15,397 nucleotides of DNA, from the NCBI GenBank assembly GCA_046296435.1, contig JBKBLI010000073.1, positions 1 to 15,397 of the forward strand, written 5' to 3'. The stretch is from M3007 sp046296435 (lineage in GTDB: Bacteria; Bacteroidota; Bacteroidia; Chitinophagales; Saprospiraceae). The translations under genes and the position numbers were made by a program. Below are positions 14,127-15,397 of this stretch, piece after piece (positions within the stretch are counted from its first letter, which is position 1; each line of letters opens with the position of its first letter). The notes beneath the pieces were generated by a model, which ran no database searches, had not been told where the DNA came from, and saw nothing but the letters and a program-made list of their open reading frames with translations.

Positions 14127-15136
14127 CATACCCGCTCAAGCTCTCCATCATCGTGCCCGTGCTCAACGAAAGCGCCTACGTCGAGCGCATGGTCGATTCG
14201 CTGCTGTCTGCGGCCGACTTCTCCCGGGAGGTCTTGCTGGTCGATGGCGGATCGACCGACGACACGCGCGAACGTATCCGCGCACTGGCCGCCACACGCC
14301 CCGAACTGCGTTTGGTTGAAAATCCGGAGCGCTACGTCAGTCAAGGCTTCAACCGCGCTTACGCCGTTGCGCGCGGCGAATACGTGGCCTTGGTCGGCGC
14401 CCACGCTCATTATCCAGAGGGCTATTTTCAACGCTGCGTGGCGACCATCGAGTCGGGTCGCTGCGACGCTTGCGGCGGATTCCTCGTCCAGCGGGGCCGA
14501 ACGCCCATGGGCAGGGCCATCGCCCATGCAATGGGTTCGCGCTTCGGAGTGGGAGATACGGCTTTTCGCACTGCGCCCACAGAAGCGTATGTGGACAGCG
14601 TTGCTTTTGCCGTTTATAGTCGTAGGGTGTTCGAACGCTGCGGCCTCTTCGACGAAGAGTTGGTACGCAATCAAGACGATGAATTTCACTACCGGCTCAA
14701 CGCTGCCGGTTTTCGCATGCTCATGCTACCCGACCTGCGCACGGAGTATTATGTGCGCGAAACCCTGCCGGCCTTGTGGCGCCAGTATGACGGTTACGGT
14801 TTCTACAAGCCTTTGGTGATTGCCAAAGTGCGTTCCGGTTTGCGGCTCAGGCACCTGATACCCGCCATGTTTGTCCTGTACTTAGCAAGCTTTCCGCTCG
14901 CTTTTTTTTGGATGTGGTGGGCTGCGCCGCTCGCGCTGTACTCGTTGCTCTCATTTTGGTTTAGCAGGAACTTAGGCGCCAACTTTTGGCGCGGAATGGC
15001 CGCTTTTTTTGTGTTACACGTCGCTTATGGTTGGGGTTTCTGGCGCGGCTTACACCGCTGGCACACACGCCTATTTTCGAAAAAACATGACGTAAAGGCA
15101 TATGGAGTGCGCAAAGAGAGCGGGATTGGAGAATGA
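14111..15136 (+). CDS. Family 2 glycosyltransferase (ExoA-like)
   Basis: A 341-aa membrane-associated GT-A glycosyltransferase of the type that extends lipid-linked exopolysaccharide units. Seen: LSIIVPVLNE (11-20), LLVDGGSTDDT (42-52), 'NPERYVSQGFNRAYAVARGEY' in shorter pieces (NPERYVSQG 71-79, GEYVALVGAHAHYP 89-102), the acceptor-side NQDDEFHYRL (187-196), and C-terminal hydrophobic segments at about 249-283 and 292-310. GAHAHYP replaces the common DAHxxYP of ExoA-like enzymes, so the first Asp of the usual metal motif is Gly here. The start ATG lies 16 bases inside the end of the ligase gene, which suggests translational coupling. It is the last gene of the wecB run. Confidence 0.9.
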   Translation: MEPPVTYPLKLSIIVPVLNESAYVERMVDSLLSAADFSREVLLVDGGSTDDTRERIRALAATRPELRLVENPERYVSQGFNRAYAVARGEYVALVGAHAHYPEGYFQRCVATIESGRCDACGGFLVQRGRTPMGRAIAHAMGSRFGVGDTAFRTAPTEAYVDSVAFAVYSRRVFERCGLFDEELVRNQDDEFHYRLNAAGFRMLMLPDLRTEYYVRETLPALWRQYDGYGFYKPLVIAKVRSGLRLRHLIPAMFVLYLASFPLAFFWMWWAAPLALYSLLSFWFSRNLGANFWRGMAAFFVLHVAYGWGFWRGLHRWHTRLFSKKHDVKAYGVRKESGIGE

Positions 15137-15275
15137 ACGTCAAGGTAAAAAGGCCCAACCTTCTCGTGCGGCCCCAATACATATTATTGGCCATTCAGAT
15201 GCTCCCCCAGAAACGCTATTTTGCGTCAAAAATCGAGAAAAAAATTTTTTTTTTGAAAATTTACCACAAAGACTA

Positions 15276-15306
15276 TTGGCGTTTCGAATAAAAGAACTTA
15301 CCTTTG
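15276..15306 (+). promoter_or_regulatory. Strong promoter pointing out of the window
   Basis: TTG (15276-15278) and TACCTTTG (15299-15306) are separated by 20 bases, the preferred spacing of Bacteroidota -33 and -7 elements; it is the best match in the window. An A7T10 tract (15238-15254) upstream would act like an UP element. The predicted start is near 15313. The layout is like that of stable-RNA or other highly expressed genes, but nothing downstream within the window identifies the target. Confidence 0.65.
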
Positions 15307-15312
15307 CATCAT

Positions 15313-15397
15313 AATTGTTTATGAATACCCGATTGAAAATTGCTGAGCCATTTTGAGCAACTTTTTTGCGCCGTATTCAAGAACTGCCGTATCGACT
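15313..15397 (+). other. Leader region with an 11-codon mini-ORF and weak hairpin
   Basis: Downstream of the promoter, ATG at 15321 opens an 11-codon frame (MNTRLKIAEPF) ending in TGA at 15354-15356. TTGCT (15340-15344) pairs with AGCAA (15356-15360) and is followed by C and six Ts (15362-15367), a terminator-like form with only a 5-bp stem. This may be a leader of a gene or stable RNA beyond the edge. No longer gene is supported up to 15397. Confidence 0.3.

Noticed and set aside
13272..14129. 285-codon reading frame on the minus strand over the ligase gene
   Set aside because: The plus-strand protein has intact AMP-binding motifs throughout. The opposite frame has none and is a shadow of GC-rich codons.
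15102..15314. 70-codon ORF overlapping the end of the last glycosyltransferase
   Set aside because: It begins inside the transferase gene in another frame, has a Lys/Phe-rich chance composition and runs through the A/T tract and promoter.

Overview
The window looks like a chromosomal stretch of a member of Bacteroidota, probably from the Saprospiria/Chitinophagia side of the phylum (the class is inference). Evidence: an FtsX homologue, a DUF3098 membrane protein and UppP in the order usual for Bacteroidota; several copies of the Bacteroidota -7 promoter box TAnnTTTG (positions 258, 3507, 5786, 6962, 11511, 15299); near absence of Shine-Dalgarno sequences; and a secreted 'NPSFED ... NILLDN' protein of a type I associate with Saprospiraceae-like genomes. 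Fourteen protein genes are supported. No rRNA, tRNA, CRISPR array, insertion sequence or phage gene was seen.

Layout. Bases 1-217 are 31 perfect-phase copies of a heptamer (AACCACT, four copies AACCGCT) cut off by the window edge. A promoter then drives a Wzz-like chain-length protein and a Wzy/WaaL-like polymerase-ligase (304-2901). Convergent to these is a small secreted protein (2880-3491, minus). A divergent gap leads to ftsX, DUF3098 and uppP (3542-5688). A signal-peptide-bearing pentameric ligand-gated ion channel homologue stands alone at 5841-6800. The 405-base gap 6801-7205 contains a promoter box, a 5' hairpin and a strong terminator that together look like a small RNA or an attenuated leader. 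A secreted protein with a Pro-rich linker (7206-8276) is coupled by a GTGA overlap to prmA (8273-9100), followed by a polysaccharide-deacetylase-like protein (9111-10454). A minus-strand GtrB-like glycosyltransferase (10441-11436) converges on the latter. Divergent from it is a three-gene run wecB, adenylate-forming CapK/PaaK-like ligase, ExoA-like glycosyltransferase (11534-15136). The last 261 bases hold a strong promoter with an A/T tract that points out of the window.

Function. Most genes serve the cell surface. WecB makes the ManNAc-type sugar nucleotide, two glycosyltransferases add sugars or lipid-linked sugar, the deacetylase-like and CapK-like proteins may trim or decorate the polymer, Wzz and Wzy set its length and polymerise or ligate it, and UppP recycles the undecaprenyl carrier shared with peptidoglycan, whose remodelling FtsX helps control. 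PrmA is housekeeping. The ion channel and the two secreted proteins are the parts whose biology is least known.

Assembly caution: 99 Ns (11584-11682) sit inside wecB. Deleting them joins the flanks in frame into the expected family motif, so little or no coding sequence is probably missing.
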